Positions 46,361 to 56,128 of a stretch of DNA of 64,000 nucleotides are shown piece after piece; the first letter of the stretch is position 1, and every line of letters starts with the position of its first letter. The stretch covers positions 186,001-250,000 of the forward strand of contig NZ_CAKZGO010000004.1 of NCBI RefSeq assembly GCF_936916975.1. Direction: 5' to 3'. A program made the translations under genes and the position numbers. A model generated the notes under the pieces. The model was not told the DNA's origin. It made no database searches and worked only from the letters and a program-made list of their open reading frames with translations. Source of the stretch: an uncultured Dongia sp. Its GTDB lineage: Bacteria > Pseudomonadota > Alphaproteobacteria > Dongiales > Dongiaceae.

Positions 46361-47161
46361 ATGGCGAAAAACGACATCACGCCGAGGGCCTTCGACCTTT
46401 ATCTGGAGGGGCAGCGGCTGTTCTCCGTCATCGAGCGAAAGCGCCTGGAGCAGGCCGCCGAGAAGTTCCGAGCGGCCACCGTGGAAGCGCCGAATTTCGC
46501 CCGCGCCTGGGGGCACCTCGCTTATTGTCTCGCCCAGATCATGGTGGGCGGCCATGCCGTGCAGGCGCTCGAGGCCACCTCGCTCCTCAATGACGCAGAA
46601 GGCTATGCCAGGAAGGCGGTGAAGCTTGACCCCCATGATTATGCCAATCGCTGGGATCTGGGCTTCGTGCTGCTCAACCAGGGCCGCACCAAGGAAGCCT
46701 TCGCCGAATATGAAAGCGCCCTCGATTTGTTCGACCGGCGCACCGACATGCTGGAGCGGCGCAACGATCTGCTGGTCGAGATGGCTGAGGCGCATATCTA
46801 TGACGGCAATCTGAAGCGCGCCTTCGAGCTGCTGGATCGCGCCGTCAGAATCCCGGATTGGTATCGCTGGATCCGCGCCTGGGCCTGCTTCAACGCGCGC
46901 GACTATCGGGGCGCCATCGACCAGATCAACAGCATGCATAAACGCTGCGGCGAGGAGGGCTACGTGCCCGATATCCAATTGCTGCTGGCGGCGTCCCATG
47001 CCCATAACGGCGAGCCGAAACTGGCCAATGAGGCGCTGGCCCGCCTCAAGAAGGGCCGCCCCGACTGGACGCTCGGCCGCGAACTCGCCCGCAACCCCTT
47101 CACCAACGAGGCCGACCGCGAACATTGGGAGGCCGGCATGAAGCGCGCCGGCTTCGCCTGA
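46361..47161 (+). CDS. TPR protein related to the cyclase C-terminus
   Basis: 266 aa; AGGGGAACGGGGGAA precedes the ATG. TPR helices across its length (AAEKFRAATVEAPNFARAWGHL, LLNQGRTKEAFAEYESALDL). It aligns with the TPR part of the upstream cyclase: YANRWDLGFVLLN against YANHWDLAIVYLN and PDWYRWIRAWACFN against PDWYRWVLSWAHFN. The pair arose by duplication, and this copy has no cyclase domain. It may share or compete for the same partner. Confidence 0.88.
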   Translation: MAKNDITPRAFDLYLEGQRLFSVIERKRLEQAAEKFRAATVEAPNFARAWGHLAYCLAQIMVGGHAVQALEATSLLNDAEGYARKAVKLDPHDYANRWDLGFVLLNQGRTKEAFAEYESALDLFDRRTDMLERRNDLLVEMAEAHIYDGNLKRAFELLDRAVRIPDWYRWIRAWACFNARDYRGAIDQINSMHKRCGEEGYVPDIQLLLAASHAHNGEPKLANEALARLKKGRPDWTLGRELARNPFTNEADREHWEAGMKRAGFA

Positions 47162-47235
47162 ACCCGCAATTTACAGGTCCCCAAAGACCGCCTATATCTG
47201 CGCCGCAACCGATCAGCGCGTAAGGCGGGAGAACG

Positions 47236-47592
47236 ATGCGTATCCAAACATTCCTGGCGGCAGCCTGCCTGCTGCTCTCGGCCTGTGCCGAGTTTCAACT
47301 GCCCGGCACCGCCATGGCAGTGCAGCGAGGACCGATCGAAATCGGCCCCAAGACCTGGGCCTCTTATCAGAGCTATCTCGATACCATCGGCGAGACCGGT
47401 CAGGGCGCCTTCGCCATCGCGACCGATGGCGGCGGCGGGGCAAGCTGGGTCTGCACCGCGTCCCTCTGCAACAAGGTCAACGAATATCCAGCGAAGGCGA
47501 TCGCCCGCTGCGAGGAGAACAACCCCGGCTATCGCTGCATCGTGCTGGCCGTCAACCGCGTGCCGCAGGTCGCGTTCACGCCGCCGCAGTAG
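47236..47592 (+). CDS. small Cys-pair lipoprotein, paralogue 2
   Basis: 118 aa. Signal MRIQTFLAAACLLLSAC with the lipid-bearing Cys17. Mature part: WASYQSYLDTIGETGQGAFAIATDG, WVCTASLC, RCEENNPGYRCIVLAV. It shares length, spacing and four cysteines with the lipoprotein at 19398-19721. A GGCGGGAGAA-like ribosome site lies upstream. The family is unknown to me; cell-envelope location is inferred from the lipobox. Confidence 0.78.
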   Translation: MRIQTFLAAACLLLSACAEFQLPGTAMAVQRGPIEIGPKTWASYQSYLDTIGETGQGAFAIATDGGGGASWVCTASLCNKVNEYPAKAIARCEENNPGYRCIVLAVNRVPQVAFTPPQ

Positions 47593-47600
47593 AACACTGC

Positions 47601-48296
47601 CTAAACGACTGTGCCGAACAAGGCGCCGACACCGGCGGTGATCGCCAGCGCCAGGGCGCCCCAGAAGGTGACGCGCAGGATGCTCGGCCAAAGTGCTGCG
47701 CCACCGGCCCGGGCAGCCACCGCCCCCAGCGTTGCCAGAAACAGCAGCGACGTCGCGGCAACCGCCGGGATCAAGGCGCTGCCGACGACGAGGGTCGCCA
47801 CGATCAGCGGCAGGACCGCGCCCACCGCAAAGCTTGCCGCCGAGGCCAGCGCCGCTTGGATCGGCTGTGCCCGCAGTTCTTGGGAAATGCCGAGTTCATC
47901 ACGGGCATGGGCGCCCAGCGCATCATGCTGCATGAGCTGGTTGGCAACTTGCTTGGCCAACGCCGGATCGAGGCCACGCGCCACATAGATCTCGGTCAAC
48001 TCACGATGCTCGCCCCCATCATCGGCCTTGAGCTCGGCACGCTCCCGGGCAAGATCGGCGGCTTCGGTATCGGCCTGCGAGTGCACCGAGACATATTCGC
48101 CGGCGGCCATCGACATGGCACCCGCCACCAGCCCGGCAATGCCAGCCACCAGCACATTGTTCTGGCTGCCATCGGCCGCCGCCACCCCCAGCACCAGGCT
48201 GCCCGTCGAGACGATGCCGTCATTGGCGCCCAGGACCGCCGCGCGCAGCCAACCGATATGCGCGGTGCGATGCCGCTCGATGTGACGCAAGGCCAT
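47601..48296 (-). CDS. VIT1/CCC1-family iron/manganese transporter
   Basis: 231 aa. First membrane helix and cytosolic metal loop: LRAAVLGANDGIVSTGSLVLGVAAA, then GAMSMAAGEYVSVHSQADTEAADLARERAEL; the following acidic helix-rich insert (residues ~85-140) holds the Glu residues of the metal-binding domain. Three more membrane helices follow. The family exports or stores Fe2+/Mn2+. It is convergent with the lipoprotein gene. Confidence 0.92.
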   Translation of the reverse strand: MALRHIERHRTAHIGWLRAAVLGANDGIVSTGSLVLGVAAADGSQNNVLVAGIAGLVAGAMSMAAGEYVSVHSQADTEAADLARERAELKADDGGEHRELTEIYVARGLDPALAKQVANQLMQHDALGAHARDELGISQELRAQPIQAALASAASFAVGAVLPLIVATLVVGSALIPAVAATSLLFLATLGAVAARAGGAALWPSILRVTFWGALALAITAGVGALFGTVV

Positions 48297-48353
48297 GACG
48301 TGATCCGCCGATGATTCGTGGAACGATCTGCAGAAGTCTACCGCGCAACGCTC

Positions 48354-48980
48354 TCAGGCGATAGGCAACATCGCCGTCGTCGCCCCCGCCGCATACGCTT
48401 CGTCGCGCGCGACGCACTGGATGCAGTGCGCGATCTCTTCCGGCGACAGGACAAAATCGACATAGCCTGTGGCAATGGCGCTTTCCGGCATGTCCGGCTG
48501 CTTGGCCGTCACCGGCTTCTGGGCGATGGTGATGCCGCCCACCGCCTTGATGTCGTCGAGTGCCGCCGCGCCATCCCCGTCATAGCCAGAGACGATGACG
48601 GCGATCAGCTTGCCGTCCCAATTGCGCGCGAGCGAGCAGAGGAACACGGTGATCACGTCCGGCCAGCCGCGCGGTTTGGAGATCGGCTTCAGGCGGAACA
48701 CACCATCCTCGACATGAAGATCGCGTTGCTCTGGGATGATGAAGACATGGTTGGGCTGGATCAGCAGATTTTCCGTGATGAGCTCGACCGGCATCGACGT
48801 ATGGCGCGGCAGGATTTCGTGCAGCTGGGTGGCAACGACGCGCAGATGATTGACAATGACGACAGCGACGCCCATGTCGCTCGGCAAATGGTCGAGCAGC
48901 CGGATATAGGCTTCCAGCCCGCCCGCGGACCCGCCGATGCAGACGACCGGAAAGTCCTTGCTGAATTCGGTGGACGGCAC
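48354..48980 (-). CDS. orphan CheB-type methylesterase domain
   Basis: 208 aa starting with GTG 48980. The CheB catalytic triad is visible: Ser18 in IGGSAGGLEA, His45 in IVNHLR and Asp136 in SGYDGDGAAAL. There is no receiver domain, unlike classical CheB. Such free-standing forms are known next to CheR-like or kinase genes; here no CheR is near, but a chemoreceptor and a CheY-like protein lie 0.7-2.9 kb away. It could remove methyl groups from receptors or act on another ester. Confidence 0.82.
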   Translation of the reverse strand: MPSTEFSKDFPVVCIGGSAGGLEAYIRLLDHLPSDMGVAVVIVNHLRVVATQLHEILPRHTSMPVELITENLLIQPNHVFIIPEQRDLHVEDGVFRLKPISKPRGWPDVITVFLCSLARNWDGKLIAVIVSGYDGDGAAALDDIKAVGGITIAQKPVTAKQPDMPESAIATGYVDFVLSPEEIAHCIQCVARDEAYAAGATTAMLPIA

Positions 48981-49160
48981 GGATTGTTCCCTTGCCTGGC
49001 CTGTGTTGGCCCCGTGTTAATCCAGGGGGAAGTGCCAGTGGCGACGCAGCCTTCCTGTAGCGCTTAATGTCGCAGCGGCGGAAAGGTTCCGTACGCCTCT
49101 GGAACGACATCAGGCAAAACGCTTTCCTATAAGGGCAATCTGTCATCAGGAGAGGCCACC

Positions 49161-49718
49161 ATGACGCTCTACCGCAAGAAACCTTATCCGCTTGGCGAGA
49201 TCCGTCAGCATCTCGAAACCGGCCCGATCGTGCTGGTGAGTTCGACCTGGCGGGGTGAAATCAACATCATGACCATGGGCTGGCATCTGATGATGGAATT
49301 CACGCCGGCGCTGTTCGGCTGCATCATCTCCAGCGCCAATACCAGCTTTGCGATGCTGCGCAAAAGCCGGCAATGCGTCATCAATATCCCGACACTAGAC
49401 CTGATCGACAAGGTGGTCGGCATTGGCAACAGCAGCGGTGCCGAGATCGACAAGTTTGCGGCCTTCGGCCTGACGCCAGTTAAGGCCGACAAGGTCTCTG
49501 CACCTTTGATCAAGGAATGCTACGCCAGTTTTGAATGCCGCCTGGCTGATGCCAGCCGCATCGACCGCTATGGCCTGTTCGTCTGGGAAGTGGTGGCGGC
49601 GCATGTCGCCAGCAACCTCAAGAACCCGCGCACCTTGCATTATCGCGGAGACGGCCAGTTCATGACCGCAGGGCCAACCGTCAGCCGGCGAGCCAAGTTC
49701 AAGCCCCAGAATCTTTGA
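49161..49718 (+). CDS. flavin reductase-like FMN-binding protein
   Basis: 185 aa, AGGAGAGG upstream. Split-barrel flavin fold of the flavoredoxin group: PIVLVSSTWRGEINIMTMGWHLMM, CIISSANTSFAMLRKSRQCVINIP and a late RIDRYGLFVWEVVAAHV. It probably reduces FMN or flavin-bound substrates with NAD(P)H. It stands alone, convergent with the chemoreceptor gene (2 bases between stops). Confidence 0.88.
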   Translation: MTLYRKKPYPLGEIRQHLETGPIVLVSSTWRGEINIMTMGWHLMMEFTPALFGCIISSANTSFAMLRKSRQCVINIPTLDLIDKVVGIGNSSGAEIDKFAAFGLTPVKADKVSAPLIKECYASFECRLADASRIDRYGLFVWEVVAAHVASNLKNPRTLHYRGDGQFMTAGPTVSRRAKFKPQNL

Positions 49719-49720
49719 CC

Positions 49721-51397
49721 TCATGCGGCACGCACCTGGAACAGGAACTCGCTGACCTGCTGCTGCAAAAGGGCGCCGTTGCGGGCAAGCTCGCTCGCCG
49801 CCGACAGCACCTGGATTGAGCCGGCGCTGGTCTGCTGCGACGCCAGCGTGACACCGGTGATGTTGTTGGCGACCTCTGTGCTGCCGGCGGACGCCTGCTG
49901 CACATTGCGCGAGATTTCCTGCGTCGCCGCGCCCTGCTCTTCGACCGCCGAGGCGATCGTGGTCGAGATTTCCGAGACCCGCCCGATGGTCGAGGTAATC
50001 TGGGCAATGGCATCCGCCGAACCTTGCGTCGATTCCTGGATCTGGCGTATCTGGGCGGCGATGTCATCGGTTGCCTTCGCCGTCTGTGTGGCGAGGCTCT
50101 TGACCTCCGACGCCACCACGGCGAAGCCCTTGCCGGCGGCGCCGGCGCGTGCGGCTTCGATCGTGGCGTTGAGGGCGAGGAGATTGGTCTGCCCGGCGAT
50201 GGTGTTGATCAAGGTCACCACATCGCCGATCTGCTGCGCCGCGTTGGACAGCGCCGACATCCGATGGGTCGTTGCCTCAGCCTGAGTTACGGCGACATCG
50301 ACGATGCGTGTCGATTCGATCACTTGGGCGCTGATCTCATGGATCGAGGCGGTCAGTTCCTCGGTGGCCGAGGCGACTGTCTGGACGTTGACACTCATCT
50401 CCTCGGAGGCAGCGGCAACCGCGGTGGATTGCTGCGAGGTCTCTTCGGCGGTCGCTGACAGGGACTGAGCCGTGACCTGCAACTCCTCCGCAGCCGACGT
50501 CACCGTGGCGACAATCCCGCCCACTGTTGCCTCGAACCTGTCGGCCATCTCCAGCATCCCCTGGCGGCGTTCCGCCTCGGCCTGCTTCTTCAGATCTTCC
50601 TGTTCCGCGCGCAGGCGGTCAGCTTCGATCATGTTGTTCTTGAACACCAGGACGGCTCTGGCCATCGTACCCAGCTCGTCCTGGCGCTGCTGGCCAGGAA
50701 TCTCGACCGTCTTGTCGCCTTCCGCCAGCGACCCCATGACCCGCGTCAGTTGCGACAGCGACCGCGTCACGCGGACGATGACAACAAAGCCACCGGCCGC
50801 GATCGCTATGACGGCCAGTGCGATCAAGACGAGCTCGATCAGTTCGGCCTGCTCGTTTGCAGCGCTTGCCTTGTCGAACTCGTCGCGCGCAACCGTCACC
50901 TGGATACCGATCAGCTGCGTGATCTTCTCGGTCACCGGATCGATCGATTGATAGAGCTGATGCCGGACAAAATCATCCAGCGCGGCATTGTCCTTGGCGA
51001 CAAAGATATTTCGCAGTGTTGCGCTGGCGGCACCTGCCTGTGCCATCAATGGCGTGACCTCATCGACAAGGACCTTCTCCTCGGGCGTCAGATAGGTGGC
51101 GGCATAGGCGGCCCAATCTTTGTCGATCACCTCCTTCGCCCGGTCGAGTTCCTTCAGGCCCTCTTCCCAGGAGAAATTGCCATTATGGACTTTGTGGCTG
51201 GCATCAACGACAAAGACCGCGTAGGCATCTGATATCTCTTTCAGCTGCTCCATCGGCTCCACGCGATCGTGATAGATCGTCGTCAGGCTGCTGTGAAGGG
51301 TGCTTCTAGTTGCTTCAGCGGCCCAGTCGGTTGCACCGATGATCACACCCAGCAGCGCAAAAATGCCGATCAGTGTCAGCTTGATGGTAATCTTCAT
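49721..51397 (-). CDS. methyl-accepting chemotaxis protein with four-helix-bundle sensor
   Basis: 558 aa from ATG 51397 (AAGGAAC upstream). TM1 ~5-25, a periplasmic four-helix-bundle sensor of ~160 residues, TM2 ~188-210, HAMP ([24 protein letters not shown]) and signalling tip [33 protein letters not shown]. The C-terminal 300 residues closely parallel the receptor at 30676-32385, so they share a signalling array. A CheY-like receiver gene lies 77 bases upstream on the same strand. Confidence 0.94.
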   Translation of the reverse strand: MKITIKLTLIGIFALLGVIIGATDWAAEATRSTLHSSLTTIYHDRVEPMEQLKEISDAYAVFVVDASHKVHNGNFSWEEGLKELDRAKEVIDKDWAAYAATYLTPEEKVLVDEVTPLMAQAGAASATLRNIFVAKDNAALDDFVRHQLYQSIDPVTEKITQLIGIQVTVARDEFDKASAANEQAELIELVLIALAVIAIAAGGFVVIVRVTRSLSQLTRVMGSLAEGDKTVEIPGQQRQDELGTMARAVLVFKNNMIEADRLRAEQEDLKKQAEAERRQGMLEMADRFEATVGGIVATVTSAAEELQVTAQSLSATAEETSQQSTAVAAASEEMSVNVQTVASATEELTASIHEISAQVIESTRIVDVAVTQAEATTHRMSALSNAAQQIGDVVTLINTIAGQTNLLALNATIEAARAGAAGKGFAVVASEVKSLATQTAKATDDIAAQIRQIQESTQGSADAIAQITSTIGRVSEISTTIASAVEEQGAATQEISRNVQQASAGSTEVANNITGVTLASQQTSAGSIQVLSAASELARNGALLQQQVSEFLFQVRAA

Positions 51398-51474
51398 AAT
51401 GAGTTCCTTTCCCGGTCCGGGCGTCAATCGTCTGACGGACTTCTGTTGAGTGAAAATCTTCTGATTTAAATTTT

Positions 51475-51897
51475 TCAGGCGGCTGATCGCTCATGAGTCC
51501 AGGACCGCCTGTCCCAATCGGTCGGTGTTGCGGCGGCCAGCAACTGCGCCGGCGAGAAGGGCTTCGCCACCACGGCGTCGGCACCCAGCTTGCTCGCCAC
51601 CTCGAGAAAATCCATATGTGCAAGCATCGGCGAGCCGCCGGAGATCACCACCACACGCGTCGCCAGGTTGGCTGCCTTGGAGTCGCGCAACACTTCGATC
51701 CCATCACGCTCCGGCATGAACACATCGGTGATCACCAGGTCGGGCAGCAACGCCGTGAACTGCGCCATGCCGTCGATCCCGTTCACGGCCTGATAGACCT
51801 GATATCCGGCGCGGGCCAGAATTTCGGCGACCAGGTCGCGCATCAGGTCATCGTCTTCGATGACCAGGGCTGTGGGGCGTGTCTGCTGTTGCAACAT
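51475..51897 (-). CDS. single-domain CheY-like response regulator
   Basis: 140 aa from ATG 51897. Acidic pocket Glu14-Asp15-Asp16, phospho-acceptor Asp58 ([12 protein letters not shown]), a Ser in VVISGGS and the Lys in [11 protein letters not shown]. No output domain. It precedes the chemoreceptor on the same strand and may tune its pathway, or may be served by the hybrid kinase encoded 0.8 kb away on the other strand. Confidence 0.88.
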   Translation of the reverse strand: MLQQQTRPTALVIEDDDLMRDLVAEILARAGYQVYQAVNGIDGMAQFTALLPDLVITDVFMPERDGIEVLRDSKAANLATRVVVISGGSPMLAHMDFLEVASKLGADAVVAKPFSPAQLLAAATPTDWDRRSWTHERSAA

Positions 51898-52192
51898 CGT
51901 CTCGTCTCCGCATTTTGTGCTGGGCGTGTATGCCGGTCTGGGGTCAGGCCTTGCGTGACGGATTTGTGCGCCTTTCCGGATTCTTAATCGATTGTGCATC
52001 AGGCTGGTGATCCACCGGCCCGCTCCACCTTTGGCAGAGGCACCTATACGAAAGGATGGTCGGGCGAACCGGATGCAGATTGGTGGCCGTGACAGCCTTC
52101 TGTTAACCAATGACCAAGATGCTGGCGCAGGCGCCGCTCGGCTGTGCTGACGGCATCAATACCTATTCCGATGTGACCAGAGGATTTTTGCC

Positions 52193-52711
52193 ATGAATTC
52201 GTTTTGCCGCCTGTTCACTGCTTTAACGCTGCTTCTAGCTCTCTCGCCCCTCGTCATCTCTCCGGCAGTTTATGCGCTGGACGCTCCGACGGGGCCTGTC
52301 CTCCTCACCCTGTCGGGCGCCATCGGCGTGACCAATGCCGGCGATACGCTGCAGCTTGACCAGGTCGCGCTGGATGCGCTGCCCAAGACCGTGATCAAGA
52401 CCCAAACGCCGTGGACCGAGGGTCTGGTGGAATTCGAAGGCGTCGCCCTCAAGGACCTGCTGACATTGGCCGGGGCCAAGGGCACGGCCCTGACCGCGAC
52501 GGCGATCAATGACTACGCCGTCGACATTCCGGTGACCGATGCCGACAACCCCCATGTCATCGTCGCCCTGCGCCTCAATGGTGCCCTGATGCCGGTGCGC
52601 GAAAAGGGTCCACTATGGATCATCTATCCCCTCACCGACGAACCGGAACTAGAAACCGAAGAGACGAAATCGAAAATGATCTGGCAGTTGAACCGCCTCG
52701 AGATCCGTTAG
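52193..52711 (+). CDS. periplasmic molybdopterin-oxidoreductase-fold protein
   Basis: 172 aa with a Sec signal (residues 1-~29, LTLLLALSPLVISPAVYA). The mature part resembles a shortened sulfite-oxidase-type molybdopterin-binding fold (LDALPKTVIKTQTPWTEGLVEFEGVALKDLLTLAGAKG, then DYAVDIPVTDADNPHVIVAL and GPLWIIYPL). The cofactor-ligating Cys of true enzymes is absent, so it is more likely a sensor or binding protein. It precedes the hybrid kinase by 14 bases, an arrangement seen in many proteobacteria. Confidence 0.82.
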   Translation: MNSFCRLFTALTLLLALSPLVISPAVYALDAPTGPVLLTLSGAIGVTNAGDTLQLDQVALDALPKTVIKTQTPWTEGLVEFEGVALKDLLTLAGAKGTALTATAINDYAVDIPVTDADNPHVIVALRLNGALMPVREKGPLWIIYPLTDEPELETEETKSKMIWQLNRLEIR

Positions 52712-52725
52712 TCCAGGCACTCGGG

Positions 52726-55047
52726 ATGTTCGGGAAGCGCAAAAATGTCGGTGGCATCTGGCTGGTTATCGCCATTGTCGTCTTCCTGCCGGCGGCCCTG
52801 TTTGGTGGCATCCGCACCTTCGACGCCCTGACCTCGCTCCTGCTCAACTACCGCACTGGCACCTGGCTGGTGGTGGAAGCGCAGGAGGAGTTTCACATGG
52901 CGCGATTGGCTGCAGCATCCTTTCAACTGACGCCCGATGCCGCCGCGCGCGATCATCTCAAGTTGCGATTCGATGTCTTTTGGAGTCGCATCCCCATCAT
53001 TCTCGACTCGGATGAGGGTGAAGGCGTACGCCGCATCCCCAAGGTTGCGGCCAATGCGCAGTTGATTCTTGATACGCTGCCGACCCTTGAACATGAGCTG
53101 GCTTTGGTCCGTCTGGGCGAGGCCACTTCGTTAGAGCCGTTCCTCAAGACGCTTGAAATGTTGGAGACACCGCTTGAGGAGATGGTACGTATCTTGTTGG
53201 TGCAGGACCAGATGCGCCAGCAAACGCGTGACCTGTCGAGCGGCCTATGGCTGACCATCGGCGCTTTCGTCGTCACGGTGCTGGCCGGGGTCGCCCTCAT
53301 CATCGGGAATCTGCTGAAGACCCACCGCATGGAGGAACTCTACACGCAGCACCAGGCGGCCGAGCAGGAGCGGGCAACGCAGCTAGCCGCCATCGAAAGC
53401 AGCGGTGAAGGCATCGTTCTGTTCGACGAGCGCGGGCGCCTTCATTACTCCAACGAAGCCTTTCACATTCTGATCGATGACGACTTTTCCCGAGACATCA
53501 CGCGCATGGATTGGCATGCTTTCCTGGGGCGCCGCTCAATGCGCGATATCGCGCGCCATTTCCGGCGCAGCGATCGTCCCTGGCAAGGCGAAGTCGTCGG
53601 CAAGACACTTACCGGCAAACGCCGCGCATGGGCCGTCCACGTGATGGAGCGTCAGGAAGGCGGCTATATCGCCCTGGTGCGCGACCTCACGGATCGCCAG
53701 CAAGCGGAACAACAGCGCGAAGCTTTGCTGCAGACTTTGCATCATGCCGACAAGATGAGCGCCATCGGCCGCGTTGCCGGCGGTGTGGCCCATGACTTCA
53801 ACAATATCCTGGCCGCCATCTCCGGCTTCGCCTCGCTGCTCGAGCTCGACCTCGGCGACAACCCCAAGCAGCGCCATATGCTGCGCCAGATCGGCACGGC
53901 GGCCAACCGCGGCAAGGAGCTGGTGCACAGCATCATGACCTTCAGCCGCGCGGAACAGGCCGATCGCACCGTGATCGATGCTGGCGAGATCTGCCGCGAG
54001 GCGGCCACCATCGCCGGCGTCGCCATGAGCGGGCGCGCGCATTTCGAGATCGATATCGACGCCGGACCGCTGCCTGTTTTCGGCAATGTGACACAGATCG
54101 ACCGCGCCGTGGTCAATCTGTGCCTCAATGCACGCGACGCTTTGACCAATTCGCGCGGCTCCGTACGGCTGGAAGTCCGCCGGGTGCATATCGATGGCGG
54201 CCGCATGTCCGGCATGCGTGGCTGTATGAGCATGTCGCCGGCCGATGCGCCGCTGATTGTCGAAGCCGCCGGCCCCAAGCGCACCAAGATGCTGGTCGGA
54301 TTGCTCACCTATGCGCCAGCGGAATATTTACGCATCCGTGTCGCGGACGATGGCTGTGGCATGAGCGAAGCCGTCATGCGGCAGATGTTCGAACCGTTCT
54401 TCACGACGAAGAATATTGGCGAAGGAACCGGCCTCGGGCTGTCATCCGTGCTGGGCATCGTCTCGGCCCATGGCGGGGCCATCGCAGTCGACAGCACGCT
54501 GGGTAAGGGCACCAACTTCGACATTCTGGTGCCATTGCAGCCGGCATTGACCGAACTCACCAGCGCCGAGCTGCCCCTGCCGGCACCTTCCGCCAGCTAC
54601 GCTGCGATGCGTGTCCTGCTGGTGGATGACGATCCGCAGACGCGCGATGCGCTTGAGGCGATCCTGGAAAAAGTCGGCTGCGAAGCGTCTTCCTGCGACA
54701 ACGCCCGCGAGGCGCTCGCTATTCTCCACGACGAACCCGATCTGTTTGATCTCATCATCACGGACTACATCATGCCGGAGATGAACGGCATGGAACTGGC
54801 GGCGGAACTACGCCATCGCGGCTACGCTCGCCCGATCGTCCTCACCAGCGGCCGCCTGCAGGATGTGTCGGCCGCCGACCGTGAGAAGCGGGGCATTGAA
54901 GTACTGCTGCAAAAGCCGTTCGATCTGCGTAGTGTTGGGGACATGCTACGGGCCGTCGCCCAGCGCCGGCAGGGGGCAGCGGCAGATAGCGCGCCGGTTC
55001 GAATCGCGCCAATGCCGCCGCACGACGATCCTGCGCGCACAATCTGA
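52726..55047 (+). CDS. hybrid sensor histidine kinase/response regulator
   Basis: 773 aa from ATG 52726. TM1 ~12-32, a periplasmic part of ~140 residues, TM2 ~173-195, then a PAS domain (IESSGEGIVLFDERGRLHYSNEAFHIL), phospho-acceptor His in RVAGGVAHDFNNILAAISG, ATP site with DDGCGMSEAV and GTGLGLSSVLG, and a C-terminal receiver (VLLVDDDPQTRDALE, phospho-acceptor in IITDYIMPEMNG). It probably reads the state of the upstream periplasmic protein and may pass phosphate to the NarL-type regulator encoded convergently. Confidence 0.94.
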   Translation: MFGKRKNVGGIWLVIAIVVFLPAALFGGIRTFDALTSLLLNYRTGTWLVVEAQEEFHMARLAAASFQLTPDAAARDHLKLRFDVFWSRIPIILDSDEGEGVRRIPKVAANAQLILDTLPTLEHELALVRLGEATSLEPFLKTLEMLETPLEEMVRILLVQDQMRQQTRDLSSGLWLTIGAFVVTVLAGVALIIGNLLKTHRMEELYTQHQAAEQERATQLAAIESSGEGIVLFDERGRLHYSNEAFHILIDDDFSRDITRMDWHAFLGRRSMRDIARHFRRSDRPWQGEVVGKTLTGKRRAWAVHVMERQEGGYIALVRDLTDRQQAEQQREALLQTLHHADKMSAIGRVAGGVAHDFNNILAAISGFASLLELDLGDNPKQRHMLRQIGTAANRGKELVHSIMTFSRAEQADRTVIDAGEICREAATIAGVAMSGRAHFEIDIDAGPLPVFGNVTQIDRAVVNLCLNARDALTNSRGSVRLEVRRVHIDGGRMSGMRGCMSMSPADAPLIVEAAGPKRTKMLVGLLTYAPAEYLRIRVADDGCGMSEAVMRQMFEPFFTTKNIGEGTGLGLSSVLGIVSAHGGAIAVDSTLGKGTNFDILVPLQPALTELTSAELPLPAPSASYAAMRVLLVDDDPQTRDALEAILEKVGCEASSCDNAREALAILHDEPDLFDLIITDYIMPEMNGMELAAELRHRGYARPIVLTSGRLQDVSAADREKRGIEVLLQKPFDLRSVGDMLRAVAQRRQGAAADSAPVRIAPMPPHDDPARTI

Positions 55048-55050
55048 CCG

Positions 55051-55773
55051 TCAGGACCTGTCAACTTCATGTGGGGCGACACCGGCACGTAAGGCAGCCG
55101 TCGCAAGCTGCGTTCGGTTGGCAACGCCAAATTTTCGGCACAGCGCCGCCACGTGGATTTTGATGGTGACTTCGCTCAGGGTCAGCGCCCGCGCAATGTC
55201 CTTGTTGGCGGCACCGGCCGCGATGTAACCCAGAACTTCGGTCTGACGGGCGCTCAACTCCGGCAGATCGGCAGTTGCGAGTGTAGCGCCGGACATCGGC
55301 ACGGCCCGGCTTGGTGCAGCCTGCCCGAGATCGCCGCTCCATGGCACATAGGTTTGCCCTGACAAGGCGAGCTTCAGCGCCATCATCAGGGCTGGACCCG
55401 ACATCGTCTTGGGAAAAACACCGATGGCACCCGCGGCAATCAACGGCTCGACCTCGGCACTCGCCAGATAGCCCGAGATGATTCCGATCGGCAGCGACGG
55501 ATATTGCGCAGCAACGCCCCGCACCGAATCGACGCCGGCCATGCCCGGCATGTTGTAGTCGAGCAGCAGGAGAGAAAAAGCCACGTCGGCAGCAAGAATT
55601 TTCAAAGCGTCCGGCAGGTCGCGCGCCTGGGCAACGTGCAGATTCTCGTCCAACCGCTCCAGCATCTGCGACAATGCCTCGCGCACCATGGCGTGGTCAT
55701 CGGCCAGCAGTATGCGCCAGGCGGAGCCAACGGGCGGCAGGTTAGTCGGGACGCTGCTGTGGTCGGACGTCAT
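55051..55773 (-). CDS. NarL/FixJ-family response regulator
   Basis: 240 aa. Receiver with Asp25-Asp26 pocket and phospho-acceptor Asp72 in LLLLDYNMPGM; Lys in VFPKTMS. LuxR-type HTH at ~168-228 (LSARQTEVLGYIAAGAANKDIARAL, then VTIKIHVAALCRKFGVANRTQL). It is convergent with the hybrid kinase, with 3 bases between stops, and is its most likely DNA-binding partner. Confidence 0.93.
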   Translation of the reverse strand: MTSDHSSVPTNLPPVGSAWRILLADDHAMVREALSQMLERLDENLHVAQARDLPDALKILAADVAFSLLLLDYNMPGMAGVDSVRGVAAQYPSLPIGIISGYLASAEVEPLIAAGAIGVFPKTMSGPALMMALKLALSGQTYVPWSGDLGQAAPSRAVPMSGATLATADLPELSARQTEVLGYIAAGAANKDIARALTLSEVTIKIHVAALCRKFGVANRTQLATAALRAGVAPHEVDRS

Positions 55774-55954
55774 CTGACGGGGTTCATTCTGTCAAACCAC
55801 CGATGCACGGCGCATCAGCTCTGATGGCCCATATTTAGGCCATGGAGAAGGTTAACAGGTGGTAAGCGCGCGCATCCGGGAACGAATCCGGGTGCCGCCG
55901 GTTAGGTAAGCGAGCCCGATTTTACGGGCATATTCTAATCGGGAGTGACGCAAC

Positions 55955-56128
55955 ATGTCGCTGACAGCTGATACCGCACGCAAACTTTTCATGGTTGGCC
56001 TCATTGCGCTTGCCATCCCCGCCATTTCGGCCTGCAACACCGTGAAAGGTGCCGGCAAGGATATTGAAAAGGGCGGCGAAGCCATTCAGGACGGTGCTGA
56101 AGACGTGCAGGAAGACATTACAAACTAA
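55955..56128 (+). CDS. entericidin-like small lipoprotein
   Basis: 57 aa, too short for most gene callers. GGGAGTGA lies upstream of ATG 55955. A hydrophobic signal (LFMVGLIALAIPAISAC) ends in a lipobox with Cys27. The mature part is NTVKGAGKDIEKGGEAIQDGAED, the typical entericidin A/B pattern of a short amphipathic helix. These are envelope lipoproteins linked to stationary phase or stress. Its end overlaps the convergent dipeptidase gene by 11 bases. Confidence 0.85.
   Translation: MSLTADTARKLFMVGLIALAIPAISACNTVKGAGKDIEKGGEAIQDGAEDVQEDITN

Noticed and set aside
54996-55006. GGTTCGAATC, a tRNA T-loop-like sequence
   Set aside because: It lies inside the hybrid kinase gene and no acceptor or anticodon stem can be folded around it.
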